Shown: positions 51,057 to 61,601, numbered from the stretch's first letter. The stretch is 64,000 nucleotides of DNA from an uncultured Bacteroidia bacterium (GCA_902801625.1 CADCJI010000001.1:248001-312000); one strand, 5' to 3'. Notes: generated by a model not told the origin, from the letters alone. Numbers and translations are program-made.

Positions 51057-52126
51057 CGGATCCATCCCCTGCTTTTACACATAACGTCTCCCTAATCATC
51101 GCCGGTCCCTGTAGCGTCGAAAGCGAAGAACAGATCCTCGCCACGGCGCTAGCCTTGGCTGAAATCCCCGAGGTGAAGATGCTGCGCGGCGGCATCTGGA
51201 AGCCGCGCACCCGCCCCGATGCCTTCGAGGGCAGGGGAGAGCAAGGCCTTGTCTGGCTCCGTGAAGCGAAACTGACGACGGGCTTGCCCATCGCCACCGA
51301 GGTGGCCACGCCCGAGCATGTCGAGTTGGCATTGAAATACGAAGTCGATGCCTTGTGGATAGGTGCCCGCACGGTGGTCAATCCCTTTTCGGTGCAACAA
51401 CTCGCAGATGCCTTGCGTGGCACCGACATCCCCGTGTTCATCAAGAACCCCGTTTCGCCCGACTTGAACCTATGGATGGGCGCTTTCGAACGCTTCCAAA
51501 AGGCTGGTTTGACCCATTTGGCAGCCATTCATCGTGGCTTTGCATATTATAAGGAAACGCCTTACCGCAATTATCCCATGTGGGAAATCCCCATTGAGTT
51601 GACACGACGTTTGAATGTGCCGCTCATCACCGATGTGAGCCACATCTGCGGCAATCGTGAACTGTTGCAATCCACGGCGCAGAAGGCCCTTGACCTCGCC
51701 ACGGATGGATTAATGATAGAGTGCCACATCAATCCTGATGCCGCCTTGACCGATGCCAAGCAGCAGATCACGCCCGAAGAGTTGAAACAATTGCTAGCCA
51801 GCTTGACTTTCCGCTCCAAGCAATCGTGTAATGTGGAGCGCGACCTTGCTGGTCTTCGTGGCGAGATTGACGACATCGACAGCGAGTTACTGCAGCTGTT
51901 GGCGCGTCGTATGGAAGTCAGTGCGCAGATTGGGGAATACAAGAAACGCAACAATGTCACCGTGGTGCAGATGGACCGTTGGAAGAAGATTCTCGCCGAC
52001 CATGTGGCCACAGGTGAGGAGATGGGACTGTCGCCATTATTAATTAATAAGGTGTTCGAAGCCATCCATCAGGAATCCATTGAGCGGCAGGGCAGCATCA
52101 TGGAAAATGAGAAAGATTCCCATTAA
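50951..52126 (+). CDS. DAHP synthase-chorismate mutase fusion with repeat-derived N-terminus
   Basis: 391 residues from ATG 50951. The DAHP synthase domain (KDOPS-like, type I-beta) begins near residue 45 with LIIAGPCSVESEEQIL and includes MLRGGIWKPRTRP, WIGARTVVNP and HRGF; a chorismate mutase (AroQ) domain follows from about 295 (LRGEIDDIDSELLQLLARRMEVS). It catalyses the first step of the shikimate pathway plus a step to Phe/Tyr. No in-frame ATG exists between 50951 and the conserved domain, and residues 1-40 are translated palindrome sequence. The frame is open back to 50876, overlapping the transposase gene, so a farther start or a non-ATG start is possible. Confidence 0.85.
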   Translation: MESTVCGQQELHNLLDVLRPYGTARNPVGVTDIKQADPSPAFTHNVSLIIAGPCSVESEEQILATALALAEIPEVKMLRGGIWKPRTRPDAFEGRGEQGLVWLREAKLTTGLPIATEVATPEHVELALKYEVDALWIGARTVVNPFSVQQLADALRGTDIPVFIKNPVSPDLNLWMGAFERFQKAGLTHLAAIHRGFAYYKETPYRNYPMWEIPIELTRRLNVPLITDVSHICGNRELLQSTAQKALDLATDGLMIECHINPDAALTDAKQQITPEELKQLLASLTFRSKQSCNVERDLAGLRGEIDDIDSELLQLLARRMEVSAQIGEYKKRNNVTVVQMDRWKKILADHVATGEEMGLSPLLINKVFEAIHQESIERQGSIMENEKDSH

Positions 52127-52629
52127 TTGTAAATCGTCAGTTTGCTCCCGTCGAAGGTGGTGTGATACTGGATCAAATTATATACCGGTGTGCCATCTGT
52201 GGGAAAACTAGGAATCATGTCAGGCTCTCGAATGATGATCTGACCATTCAGAATGTTATAATAAGCGTTGTTGCAGCGGTCAACGACAAAAGGATAGTCC
52301 ACAATCATTCTTGTGGTGTTGCCTTGGCTGTCTGTGCAAGCGTCAGGTTCGTTGGGCGGTATACGGTCGTAGGCCGCAAACGTGTCGTTAAGATTGTCGG
52401 CATCGGGTCTGCGGAAGACGATGATGCCACGGCTTGTGCTTTCTATCTCGGATGTGATATATTCCCAGCCACCTATGGTATGTAGGTTCTGATACTGCAT
52501 CTGGTTGGGGTAAATCGTGATAGGGCTGGGCAGAATAGGCCTGTTGGGGTTTTCTGAATATTTCGTGCAGCCGTGCAGTAAGGGCAGGGCGCATATTAAT
52601 ATTAATAGGTGTAGTTTTGCGTTTTTCAT
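52123..52629 (-). CDS. lipoprotein, possibly a degenerate Rieske-like fold
   Basis: 168 residues, lipoprotein signal (LILICALPLLHGCTK, Cys21). The order GGWEYITSEIESTSRGIIVFRRPD, FAAYDRIPPNEP, then C and a strand-rich tail ending TFDGSKLTIYN recalls Bacteroidota Rieske-like lipoproteins, but the C-x-H pairs needed for a 2Fe-2S cluster are not there. It therefore probably does not bind the cluster. It overlaps the end of the DAHP synthase gene on the other strand by 4 bases. Function unknown. Confidence 0.6.
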   Translation of the reverse strand: MKNAKLHLLILICALPLLHGCTKYSENPNRPILPSPITIYPNQMQYQNLHTIGGWEYITSEIESTSRGIIVFRRPDADNLNDTFAAYDRIPPNEPDACTDSQGNTTRMIVDYPFVVDRCNNAYYNILNGQIIIREPDMIPSFPTDGTPVYNLIQYHTTFDGSKLTIYN

Positions 52630-52684
52630 GACAGCAAAGAAACGCTTTTTTTCTCGAAATAGTACCCTAATGATGGAAAAATGT

Positions 52685-52692
52685 TACATTTG
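52685..52692 (+). promoter_or_regulatory. -7 box of the small basic lipoprotein
   Basis: TACATTTG, 19 bases before the ATG. Confidence 0.5.
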
Positions 52693-52710
52693 CATGCAAA
52701 ATAGTTAGTC

Positions 52711-52971
52711 ATGAAGAAGCGAATCAGTATAATTGTCTATCTGTTGGCTTTGCTTTTGTTGTTTGGTTCGTGTGCCTCGTCTCGATCGCGAGCCATGCGA
52801 AAGGCCGAGCGTCAGTTGGAGCAGCAGGAGAAGCAGTCCAAGAAGCAGTATGATAAGGCCAAGACGACCCATTACAAGCGTCAGGCGAAAAAAACAAAGC
52901 GCATGATGCAGAAAGACAAGCGTCGTGCTGAGCGGATGCGGCGTCGACAGCGTAGTAATCCGTTCTTTTGA
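52711..52971 (+). CDS. small basic coiled-coil lipoprotein
   Basis: 86 residues: lipoprotein signal (LLALLLLFGSCASS, Cys21), then a single long helix very rich in Lys, Arg and Gln (residues 25-80). Such proteins are widespread but unnamed in Bacteroidota. The positive helix could bind nucleic acid, LPS or peptidoglycan at the membrane; this is inference. Confidence 0.7.
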   Translation: MKKRISIIVYLLALLLLFGSCASSRSRAMRKAERQLEQQEKQSKKQYDKAKTTHYKRQAKKTKRMMQKDKRRAERMRRRQRSNPFF

Positions 52972-53131
52972 ACCTGAAATGAGCGAGAAATGGGTATAGA
53001 AGCTAAAAAACGCGATTGAAGCGGTAAAAAATCTTATTGAAATGAATTTTTCCAAATGTCTGAAAATCAAAAATATAAACAACTGAAACAAAAAATCGCA
53101 AAGAAAAAAATGCGAAAAACGCATATTTTTC

Positions 53132-53162
53132 TTGCGTACTTTGAAATAAGGTTGTAATTTTG
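53132..53162 (+). promoter_or_regulatory. promoter of the TonB receptor cassette
   Basis: TTG (53132-53134), 20 bases, TAATTTTG (53155-53162): a close match. The leader is about 55 bases. The rest of the gap 52972-53221 is AT-rich without a gene. Confidence 0.75.
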
Positions 53163-53221
53163 ACGACTTTTAATGCACTATTATGCACCAAACAAAGTAG
53201 TATTACATAAAATTACAAGGT

Positions 53222-56200
53222 ATGTTTAAAAATTTACTAATGACCCTTGCCATCGTCCTGGCCACCTGCACGTTGACCATGGCACAAGCGCAAGGAAGAC
53301 TCAAAGGCAAGATTACCGATGACACAGGAGAAACGGTACCATTTGCAAACGTCATTGTTGAAAAAGGCGGTACGCAAGTGGGAGGAACCTCTTCTGACTT
53401 TGACGGTAATTATGACATCAACCCGATTCCTCCGGGAACGTATGACCTCAAGGCGAGCTGTATTGGCTACAATGCCTTCGTTGTGAAGAACATTGTTATC
53501 CCTGCCAACAAGATCACCTTCTACGACATCAAGATGGCCAGTGGAGCTATTAACATTGGTGAAGTCACGGTTGTCGACTACGAAATTCCTTTGATTTCAA
53601 AGGATAACACTACGCAAGGTGCCTCCATCACCTCCGAGGAAATCGCCAAGTTGCCGGTGCGTTCGGCAGAAGGTGTTGCCGCCAGCGTCGGTGGCGTGTT
53701 CTCGTCTGACGGTGAGGTCGGTTCCATCCGTGGTTCGCGTGAAGGTGCCGTCTACTACATCGACGGTGTGAAAGTTATCGGTAGCACGAGCGTGCCTCAA
53801 AGCGCCATCGACCAGGTCGATGTTATCTTGGGTGGTACGCCTGCCATGTATGGTGACGCCATGGGTGGTATCATCAACATGACCACCAAGGGCCCCAGCC
53901 GTACTTGGGGTGGCGGTATCGAAGCCGAGTATTCGGTTGACGGTTACGGCCATGCGCGCTTGGGTGGTAGCTTGCAAGGACCACTGATCAAGAGCAAGAA
54001 GGACGACAAGGAAGCCCTCCTCGGTTTCTTCCTCGCTTTTGATATCACGCACAACAAGTATGGCTACAGCTCAGCTGTGGGTTACTGGCGTGCTAAAGAC
54101 GAGTACATGGAAAAGATCAGAACCAATCCTTTGACTATCGGCATCGGTACTAACGCTACCGCTTCTTATACGACAAGGGATGACCTGTATCACACCCGTT
54201 TCCTCAACAACTCGACCAACCAAAGCGTTAACTTGACTGGTAAGATCGACGTTCGTACGGGTAAGACCACCAACCTCACCATCGGTGGTTCGATGGTTTT
54301 GTCAGGTGGCCACTATCCTGGCGGCCGCAGCCAGTACTACTTCAATACTGACAAGAACTATCTGGCCAAGTCGGGCACCTATCGTGGTTATGTTCGCTTC
54401 ACCCAACGCTTCCAGAGTGACCCCAATAGCACTTCGTTGGTTTCCAATGTGTACTACAGCATCCAGGCTGACTATTCTCGCTACACCAGCGAATCGGGCG
54501 ACCCCGACTTGTGGAACAACATCTTTGCCTATGGCAACTTGGGTAAGTTCACCACCTATAGAGCTCCTAACGTCCACTTCCAATCAGCAACTGTCGATTC
54601 GGTTCTGGTCAATGGCCAATACAAGAACCTCAGCAACGTGTTCGTGTTGGATAACTTCTACGATACTCTGGTGACCTTTAAGCCCTCTAACTTCAATCCT
54701 GATCTGGCTACCTATGCCAACAATTACTTTGAACTGTATAAGGACTACGGTGCTGTGGGTTACTACAACAACTTGTCCAATATCATGCTGAATAGCGGTC
54801 TGATCAACGGTATGTCACCCAGCTATGTGTATGGTATGTATGCAGTGCCTGGAACCATCCAAGATTCCTATGGCAAGGCTGTCAACGACCAGATTGCAGT
54901 GAACGTCAACGGTTCAATGACCCTTGGCAGAGGCGACAACTCTCACGATATCAAGTTAGGTTTCCAATATGAGCAACAAAACAACGCTCAGATGTCGTAC
55001 AGCTCCAACTACTGGACGCTGATGCGTGACATGACCAACTTCCACATCAGAGAGCTCGACCTCGAACACCCCTATGCCAACTCTTATGACGGTCATGTTG
55101 ATACTGTGCTCTACCACAGACTGTATGACGATAAGAGCCAATACACTTTCGACGCCCGTTTGCGTAAAGCCATGGGTCTGCCGGTTGATGGCACGGAGTG
55201 GATCTTGATTGATACCTACGATTTTGATAACAATACCATTAAATATTACGATGAAAACGGTAAGATGAGAACCGGTAAGGTTGAAGGTGGCCTCGACATG
55301 AGCATGTTCGGCGCCGACGAGCTGACCCGCGACGGTAACTTCTCAGTTTACTATTATGGCTATAGCTACGATGGTCATAAGAAGTATTCACTGACCGAAC
55401 GTCCTTCACTCAACGATTTCTTCAACCATCAGGATTCTGATAAGGTCTTTGATCGCCCGATTGGTGCCCAACAGCCCATCTATATGGCCGGTTACCTCCA
55501 AGACAAGTTCGCTTTCAAAGACCTGATCTTCAACATCGGTGTCCGTGTCGACCGTTTCGATGCCAACCAGCAAGTGCTGAGAGATCCTTATGTTCTGTAT
55601 GACTTTAATACCGTTGGCGACATCAAGAATGCTATAGCCAGTAACAAGCTGAACGAAGGTGACTTCAACTTTGCCGGTGATGTGTCTGATATTTATATTC
55701 CTGACAATATCGGTGATGATTACGTTCCTTATGTGAACAAGATCAGCGAAATCACTGAAATCGTTGGTTACCGTACGGGTAACACTTGGTACAATGCCGA
55801 TGGTGTTGAAATCGCCAACCCTGAGGTTCTTGACATGGGTACCGGTGTCACACCTTGGGTTAAGAAAGAATATGTGAACATGGAAAACCGTAAGGTTGAC
55901 ATCAACTCCTTCAAGGATTACGATCCCGCTTGGAGCATCATGCCTCGTATCTCCTTCTCCTTCCCGATTTCCGACGAAGCCTTGTTCTTCGCTCACTACG
56001 ATGTGTTGACTCAGCGTCCTACCAGTGCCTTCTACTGCAGCCCGCTGTACTACTACCGCTTCACCGACCTCTCGGGTACGGTTGCTAACCCCAACCTGAA
56101 GCCTTCGCAGACCATCGAGTACGAACTCGGTTTCACTCAGAAGGTGACCAACACTTCGTCAATGACGATTTCGGCCTACTATCATGAGTTGCGTAACATG

Positions 56201-56992
56201 ATTCAGATGTACCGTTTCAATGGTGCATTCCCCAAGCCTTACAACTCCTATAGCAATCTCGACTTCGGTACTGTCAAGGGTTTGACAGCCAGCTACGACA
56301 TGCGTCGTACGAAGAACGCCCGTATCCGTGCCAGCTACACTTTACAGTATGCCGACATGACCGGTTCTTCGACCTCCACCGCTGCCGCTTTGATTGCCGC
56401 TGGTGTGCCTAATCTGAGATCTACCTTCCCGACCAATGCTGACCGTCGTCACAGCTTCAACCTGACGCTCGACTATCGTTACAGCAGTGGCAAGGACTAT
56501 GATGGTCCTACCATCAAGGGTGTCCAGTTCCTGTCCAACACCGGTTTCGCATTGCAAGTCAATGGTGGTTCGGGTACTCCTTTCACCGCTGCTCGTAACG
56601 TGTCGTCACCCATTTCGGGCGGCAACAACCTGCTGCAAGGTACCTACAACGGTTCCCGTATCCCCGCTTCGTTCCGTTTCGACCTCCGTGTCGACAAGGA
56701 CTTCGACTTCACCATTGGTGGCAAGGAAGAAGGCAAGAAGGGTCGCGAAGCTTTCGTGAACGTGTACCTGCAAGTGCTGAACCTCCTCAACTCGAAGAAT
56801 ATCGTTGGCGTGTATAACGCTACCGGTAATCCCGATGACGACGGTTACCTCTCGGCACCTCAATGGGCTAGTGAAATCAACTCCATGATTGACCCGCAGG
56901 CCTACATCCAAATGTATGAACTCTATGTCAACAGTGGCGGCAACTACTCAATGCCTCGTCACATCAGAGTTGGTTTGAGCTTCAATTTCTAA
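53222..56992 (+). CDS. TonB-dependent receptor with CarboxypepD_reg domain
   Basis: 1256 residues. Signal peptide (ILATCTLTMAQAQ), a carboxypeptidase-regulatory-like domain (about 24-105, GRLKGKITDDTGETVPFANVIV), plug domain (about 125-230, with LPVRSAEGVAASVGGV and GGTPAMYGDAMGGIINMTT), then a 22-strand-type barrel ending in aromatic Phe (RVGLSFNF). There is no SusD partner; instead a 1511-residue exported protein and a PorV/PorQ-family protein follow with gaps of 37 and 36 bases. Codon use is strongly biased (GGT, CGT, AAC), suggesting high expression. Confidence 0.92.
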   Translation: MFKNLLMTLAIVLATCTLTMAQAQGRLKGKITDDTGETVPFANVIVEKGGTQVGGTSSDFDGNYDINPIPPGTYDLKASCIGYNAFVVKNIVIPANKITFYDIKMASGAINIGEVTVVDYEIPLISKDNTTQGASITSEEIAKLPVRSAEGVAASVGGVFSSDGEVGSIRGSREGAVYYIDGVKVIGSTSVPQSAIDQVDVILGGTPAMYGDAMGGIINMTTKGPSRTWGGGIEAEYSVDGYGHARLGGSLQGPLIKSKKDDKEALLGFFLAFDITHNKYGYSSAVGYWRAKDEYMEKIRTNPLTIGIGTNATASYTTRDDLYHTRFLNNSTNQSVNLTGKIDVRTGKTTNLTIGGSMVLSGGHYPGGRSQYYFNTDKNYLAKSGTYRGYVRFTQRFQSDPNSTSLVSNVYYSIQADYSRYTSESGDPDLWNNIFAYGNLGKFTTYRAPNVHFQSATVDSVLVNGQYKNLSNVFVLDNFYDTLVTFKPSNFNPDLATYANNYFELYKDYGAVGYYNNLSNIMLNSGLINGMSPSYVYGMYAVPGTIQDSYGKAVNDQIAVNVNGSMTLGRGDNSHDIKLGFQYEQQNNAQMSYSSNYWTLMRDMTNFHIRELDLEHPYANSYDGHVDTVLYHRLYDDKSQYTFDARLRKAMGLPVDGTEWILIDTYDFDNNTIKYYDENGKMRTGKVEGGLDMSMFGADELTRDGNFSVYYYGYSYDGHKKYSLTERPSLNDFFNHQDSDKVFDRPIGAQQPIYMAGYLQDKFAFKDLIFNIGVRVDRFDANQQVLRDPYVLYDFNTVGDIKNAIASNKLNEGDFNFAGDVSDIYIPDNIGDDYVPYVNKISEITEIVGYRTGNTWYNADGVEIANPEVLDMGTGVTPWVKKEYVNMENRKVDINSFKDYDPAWSIMPRISFSFPISDEALFFAHYDVLTQRPTSAFYCSPLYYYRFTDLSGTVANPNLKPSQTIEYELGFTQKVTNTSSMTISAYYHELRNMIQMYRFNGAFPKPYNSYSNLDFGTVKGLTASYDMRRTKNARIRASYTLQYADMTGSSTSTAAALIAAGVPNLRSTFPTNADRRHSFNLTLDYRYSSGKDYDGPTIKGVQFLSNTGFALQVNGGSGTPFTAARNVSSPISGGNNLLQGTYNGSRIPASFRFDLRVDKDFDFTIGGKEEGKKGREAFVNVYLQVLNLLNSKNIVGVYNATGNPDDDGYLSAPQWASEINSMIDPQAYIQMYELYVNSGGNYSMPRHIRVGLSFNF

Positions 56993-57029
56993 TAGGAGAG
57001 ACTATTCATAACGAAAAATTACAAGTATT

Positions 57030-60000
57030 ATGAAGAATATATTTCGATTTTTGTTAGCGGCGCTGCTCATTGCGGGCGCTGTGACTCCCGGAAAGGCTGA
57101 AATGTACAAGTATGGACAAACTGGCAATAATGGCCAGCGTGCCCAGACCGCAGCCGGATGTACGCCTTCGTCAGCTTTCGAATGGCTCGACATCAACAAT
57201 GTCAGAACCCGTATCAATGCGGGTGGTGACATGTGGTGGGACCTTCCTTCTGGAACAGGCTCCAAGTATTTTATCCCTGCCAACGGTTCTGCTACTTCTC
57301 TGTTCGCTGGCTCCCTGTGGATTGCCGGTGTCGACGTCAACAACCAGTTGAAGTGCGCCGCCTTGCGTTTCCGTCAGGTTGGTAACGACTACTACACTGG
57401 CCCTCTGACCGTTGATGGCAAGGCCTCCATTACGCCTGAGACCTGCGCCAAGTGGGATAAGATTTACAAGATTACTCGTGCTGAGGTTGACGAATTCCTT
57501 GGTGCTTTTGATCCTAACACTGGTAGATTGGCTGAAGATTATCAGATGCCATCCATCATCAAGAATTGGCCCGCCATGCGTGGTGATGATGATCCGGAAG
57601 GCATTGCCCAGTATTTGGCACCTTTCTATGATTATGATGGTGATGGTTTGTATAACCCTGAAAACGGTGACTATCCTTACTATGACATCAAAAACGAACT
57701 TTGCCATACTAAAGTTCCGACCATGGAAGAAGAAAAATTTGGCACCATGCACGGCTCCATTTTGGCCGACCAAGTGTTGAAGGGTGACCAGACCTTGTGG
57801 TGGATTTTCAACGATAAGGGTGCTGCTCACACGGAATCAAAGGGTCAAGCTATTGGTATCGAAGTGCGCGCCCAAGCTTTCGCTTTCGCTACGAACGACG
57901 AAATCAACAACATGACGTTCTATAGCTACGAAATCATCAACCGTTCCACTTATACCTTGACGGGTACTTACTTCTCGCCTTGGACTGATGTTGACCTTGG
58001 TTATGGTTGGGACGACTATGTAGGTTGCGACGTGGGTCGTGGTCTCGGTTACGGTTACAATGGTTCTGCCGTTGACGGTAGTGGTGAACCTGAAGCCTAC
58101 GGTGCTCAGCCGCCGGCGTTGGGTATCGACTTCTTCCAAGGCCCATACATGGATCCCGATGGTATCGACAATCCCAAGTATAACTTTGAAGTTGTGGTTA
58201 CCTTCGACCACATGGATGGCAACGACTCCATCTTCACTTACGATACCGTTGGTCAGACCCAAGTGGTTGACTTCAGCATCAATGGTGTGAACTTCGGTAA
58301 TGGTATCGTCGACGATGAACGTTTCGGTATGCGTCGTTTCGTGTATCACAACAACAACAGCTCTCAAAATGGTGACCCGGAGACTGCTCCTGAGTACTAC
58401 AACTACTTGCGTGGTATTTGGAAGAACGGTGCCAAGATGAGTTATGGTGGTGATGCTTTCCAGACTGACATTGTTGGTCCTGACTGCGACTTCATGTTCC
58501 CTGGCGATTCCGACCCGTGGAACTGGGGTACTGGTGGTAATCCTCCTGGAGGTGGTTTCAATACGAATGGAAAGTACTGGTCAGAAGAACAGTGCGGCAA
58601 TGCACCTAACGACCGTCGTTTCATGCAGTCGGCAGGCCCCTTCACTCTGGAACCTGGTGCTGTCAACTACATCACCTTCGGTGTGCCGTGGGCACGTGCC
58701 ACCTCTGGCGGTGCTTGGGCATCAGTTGAACTGCTGCGCGTGGTCGACGACAAGTGCCAAGCCTTGTTCGACAACTGCTTCAAGGTTATCGACGGTCCCA
58801 GTGCTCCCGATTTGACCATCCGTGAGCTCGACCAGAAGCTCATCATCTATCTGTCGAACGGTACGCTCTCCAATAACTATAAGGAGAAATATATTGAACT
58901 TGACCCCGAAATCCCTACGGGAAGAACTGATAATATTTTGGTAGCTAAGGATACCACTTGGACCTTTGATATTAACGGCGACAGTATTTATCAAGTCCAT
59001 GAAGAGTATAAAGACTCCACTTATGTTTACGACAGATATTATCGCTTTGAAGGTTATAAGGTGTACCAGTTGGCCAACGCTGAAGTTGGTTCCGATGAGT
59101 TGAGCAACAACGACAAGGCTCGTCTGGTGTTCCAATGTGATGTTCGCAATAATGTTGGCCGTCTGCTCAACTACGAATTCGACGAATCGTTGCAGGCCAA
59201 TGTGCCGAGTCTGAAGGTGAATGGTGGCGATGCCGGTATCACCCACAGTTTCGTAGTCACCGAAGACGAGTTCTCCATGAGCGACAACCCGACACTTGTC
59301 AACCACACACCTTATTATTACACGGCTGTTGCATACGCCTACAACAACTATCTGCCCTACAATCAAGATGATGCTCTTGGCCTCTTGGGTCAAAAGAAAC
59401 CCTATCTTGAAGGCAGATTGAACATTCAGACGTATACAGCTATTCCTCACAAGACAGTCAATGGTACTGTGTTGCAAGCACAATATGGTGACAGCCCTGC
59501 TATTACTCGCGTCGTTGGTTCTGGTAACGGTTTCAACGAACTTGAGCTGAGCAAAGCTTCTATTGACGAAATTATGAGCAAGCCTATGGCCAATGATTCG
59601 ACCAACCGTTTTGGTAGTCCCAACTATCCAGCTTCATATCACCCCACTTATGAGCCAGGTTATGGTCCTATTGACGTGAAGATTATTGACCCGCTGAACG
59701 TGAAGTCGCACAGTTATGAACTGGTGTTTGACGACATGTATGAGAAATACACTCATCACGTCACTAACAATCCTGATATCAAGGGTGACTCTTCTGTCCG
59801 TTTGATCAACAGCTGGTATCTTAAAGATCTCGATATGGATAGCATTTTCCATAGCGACACAACTACGATTTTTGACAACGAACAGATGTTCTTGGATCTT
59901 GGTATTTCTATCAATGTGACCCAAGTCTATCAGTTTGGTCGTATTTGGGCTGGTTGGTATTACAATAAGAAGAATGATGGTACTGTGTGGCAAAAATACG

Positions 60001-61565
60001 AGACTGTCATTGCCAAAAACAATGGTGTTGTCGGCTCTTCCATCGAATATACAGATCCTAGTTATCAGTGGATGAGTGGAATCCGCGACATTGATGTGCC
60101 TAATTCGTACCTCAACTGGATTCGTTCTGGTACGTATCAAGACAAAGACAATGCCTCCAACAACGACTACTCCATGTCTTCGGGATCGAACGACACTGGC
60201 GGTAGCAAGCCTTGGGACCCGAACGAGAATTGGGAGAAGATAGCCAACCGTTCGTGGACAACTCCTCTTTTCGCCACCTCTTGGAGACACACTAGTCATA
60301 TGGATCCTGGTCCTGTAGCTCCAGGTGGACGTGTCGACACCGTGTTTAATAAGACTGTCAGTGTTGATATCGTCTTCACTGCCGACAAGAGCAAGTGGAC
60401 CCGTTGCCCAGTCATTGAAATGTGTATGGATCCTGCCCTTAGCGAAAATGGCGTAGCTCGCTTCAACTTGCGTAAGCACGCTTCGGTTGACAAGGATGGT
60501 AATCCTTACATGATCAAGGATGAAACCAACAAGGACATTCCGTTTAATATCTGGGACGATGCTGCTAATCCCCAATATGCAAGTACGGACGAAAATGACC
60601 CGAACTTCATCGCTCCTCAAGGCATGGGTTGGTTCCCTGGCTATGTTATTGATGTTGAAAACGGCATTCGTCTGAATGTGGCCTTCGGTGAGGACTCTTA
60701 TCTGGAGGATCTCGGTGGTCGCGATATGATCTTCAATCCTGGCAAAGTTCAGAAGGCCACTGCTGAAGACCCGACTGGTCTGTTGCAAGAGTATGACCCG
60801 GCTATTTTCCGTGGCTCTGACAATGAACCTGTCTTTGGTGGTAAGCACTTTGTTTACATCTGGCGTATGGACTCCATCGGTGTGTCGAACTCGGTGCCGT
60901 GGAAGCAAATGAAGAACTATGGTTATGACGGTGGTCAGCTGTTGTTCAATTCATTGAACTATTTCCAGAACATGGTTCCTTCGGCAGCCTTGACCATGAC
61001 GAGAATTTTCTACAAGTTGGTCATGTGGATTGGTATGCCTATGGGTATCGAAGGCATGGAATGGTTGCCCGAAGGCAACGAATGCCGTGTCCGTATCCGT
61101 CTGGCTAAGCCTTATGCACCTGGTTACGGCTATCCGATGCAGGTTCAGAATCCTGATTTGATGATCAACAACCTGAATCCGAAGTACACCTTCAAGATTG
61201 AGGGTTGGGATCCTGTCATGAACGATGAAAAGAAGTCCGATGAAGACCTGAATCTCATCACGGTGGTGCCTAATCCTTACTATGCTTACAATACATACGA
61301 AGGCAATGCACTGACCAACAAGGTGAAGATCATCAATCTGCCTGATAAGTGTATCGTTTCGATTTACACTTTGAGTGGCACTAAGGTACGTCAGTTCCGT
61401 AAGGACAATGAAACAACGAGTATTGAATGGGATCTTACGAACTTTGCCAATACGCCTGTGGCCAGTGGCTTCTACTTGATCCACGTCAAGGATTTGACCA
61501 GTGGTGGCGAGCGTACCATCAAGTTCTTCGGTGCCATGCGTCAAGTTGACCTGAACACATTCTAA
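57030..61565 (+). CDS. very large exported surface protein of the PorV-linked cassette
   Basis: 1511 residues. Signal peptide (FLLAALLIAGAVTPGKAE). The N-terminal 650 residues include SLWIAGVDVNNQLKCAALRF, an EF-hand-like acidic loop FYDYDGDGLYNPENGDYPYY (about 203-222) and TFYSYEIINRSTYTLTGTYFSPW. A C-terminal FlgD-like Ig domain (about 1410-1500) has VVPNPYYAYNTYEGN, KIINLPDKCIVSIYTLSGTKVRQF and ASGFYLIHVKDLTSGGERTIKFFG. That tail is close to T9SS sorting domains in pattern but ends GAMRQVDLNTF instead of a short KxIVK end. Likely exported and surface-exposed; function unknown. Confidence 0.85.
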   Translation: MKNIFRFLLAALLIAGAVTPGKAEMYKYGQTGNNGQRAQTAAGCTPSSAFEWLDINNVRTRINAGGDMWWDLPSGTGSKYFIPANGSATSLFAGSLWIAGVDVNNQLKCAALRFRQVGNDYYTGPLTVDGKASITPETCAKWDKIYKITRAEVDEFLGAFDPNTGRLAEDYQMPSIIKNWPAMRGDDDPEGIAQYLAPFYDYDGDGLYNPENGDYPYYDIKNELCHTKVPTMEEEKFGTMHGSILADQVLKGDQTLWWIFNDKGAAHTESKGQAIGIEVRAQAFAFATNDEINNMTFYSYEIINRSTYTLTGTYFSPWTDVDLGYGWDDYVGCDVGRGLGYGYNGSAVDGSGEPEAYGAQPPALGIDFFQGPYMDPDGIDNPKYNFEVVVTFDHMDGNDSIFTYDTVGQTQVVDFSINGVNFGNGIVDDERFGMRRFVYHNNNSSQNGDPETAPEYYNYLRGIWKNGAKMSYGGDAFQTDIVGPDCDFMFPGDSDPWNWGTGGNPPGGGFNTNGKYWSEEQCGNAPNDRRFMQSAGPFTLEPGAVNYITFGVPWARATSGGAWASVELLRVVDDKCQALFDNCFKVIDGPSAPDLTIRELDQKLIIYLSNGTLSNNYKEKYIELDPEIPTGRTDNILVAKDTTWTFDINGDSIYQVHEEYKDSTYVYDRYYRFEGYKVYQLANAEVGSDELSNNDKARLVFQCDVRNNVGRLLNYEFDESLQANVPSLKVNGGDAGITHSFVVTEDEFSMSDNPTLVNHTPYYYTAVAYAYNNYLPYNQDDALGLLGQKKPYLEGRLNIQTYTAIPHKTVNGTVLQAQYGDSPAITRVVGSGNGFNELELSKASIDEIMSKPMANDSTNRFGSPNYPASYHPTYEPGYGPIDVKIIDPLNVKSHSYELVFDDMYEKYTHHVTNNPDIKGDSSVRLINSWYLKDLDMDSIFHSDTTTIFDNEQMFLDLGISINVTQVYQFGRIWAGWYYNKKNDGTVWQKYETVIAKNNGVVGSSIEYTDPSYQWMSGIRDIDVPNSYLNWIRSGTYQDKDNASNNDYSMSSGSNDTGGSKPWDPNENWEKIANRSWTTPLFATSWRHTSHMDPGPVAPGGRVDTVFNKTVSVDIVFTADKSKWTRCPVIEMCMDPALSENGVARFNLRKHASVDKDGNPYMIKDETNKDIPFNIWDDAANPQYASTDENDPNFIAPQGMGWFPGYVIDVENGIRLNVAFGEDSYLEDLGGRDMIFNPGKVQKATAEDPTGLLQEYDPAIFRGSDNEPVFGGKHFVYIWRMDSIGVSNSVPWKQMKNYGYDGGQLLFNSLNYFQNMVPSAALTMTRIFYKLVMWIGMPMGIEGMEWLPEGNECRVRIRLAKPYAPGYGYPMQVQNPDLMINNLNPKYTFKIEGWDPVMNDEKKSDEDLNLITVVPNPYYAYNTYEGNALTNKVKIINLPDKCIVSIYTLSGTKVRQFRKDNETTSIEWDLTNFANTPVASGFYLIHVKDLTSGGERTIKFFGAMRQVDLNTF

Positions 61566-61601
61566 TCAAATGTAATTGCTAACCGTAAATAACTTATCAT
61601 C

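Noticed and set aside
59634..60908. 424-codon frame on the minus strand
   Set aside because: It lies wholly inside the 1511-residue surface protein, whose domains and codon use are coherent. Its sequence has no recognisable motif.
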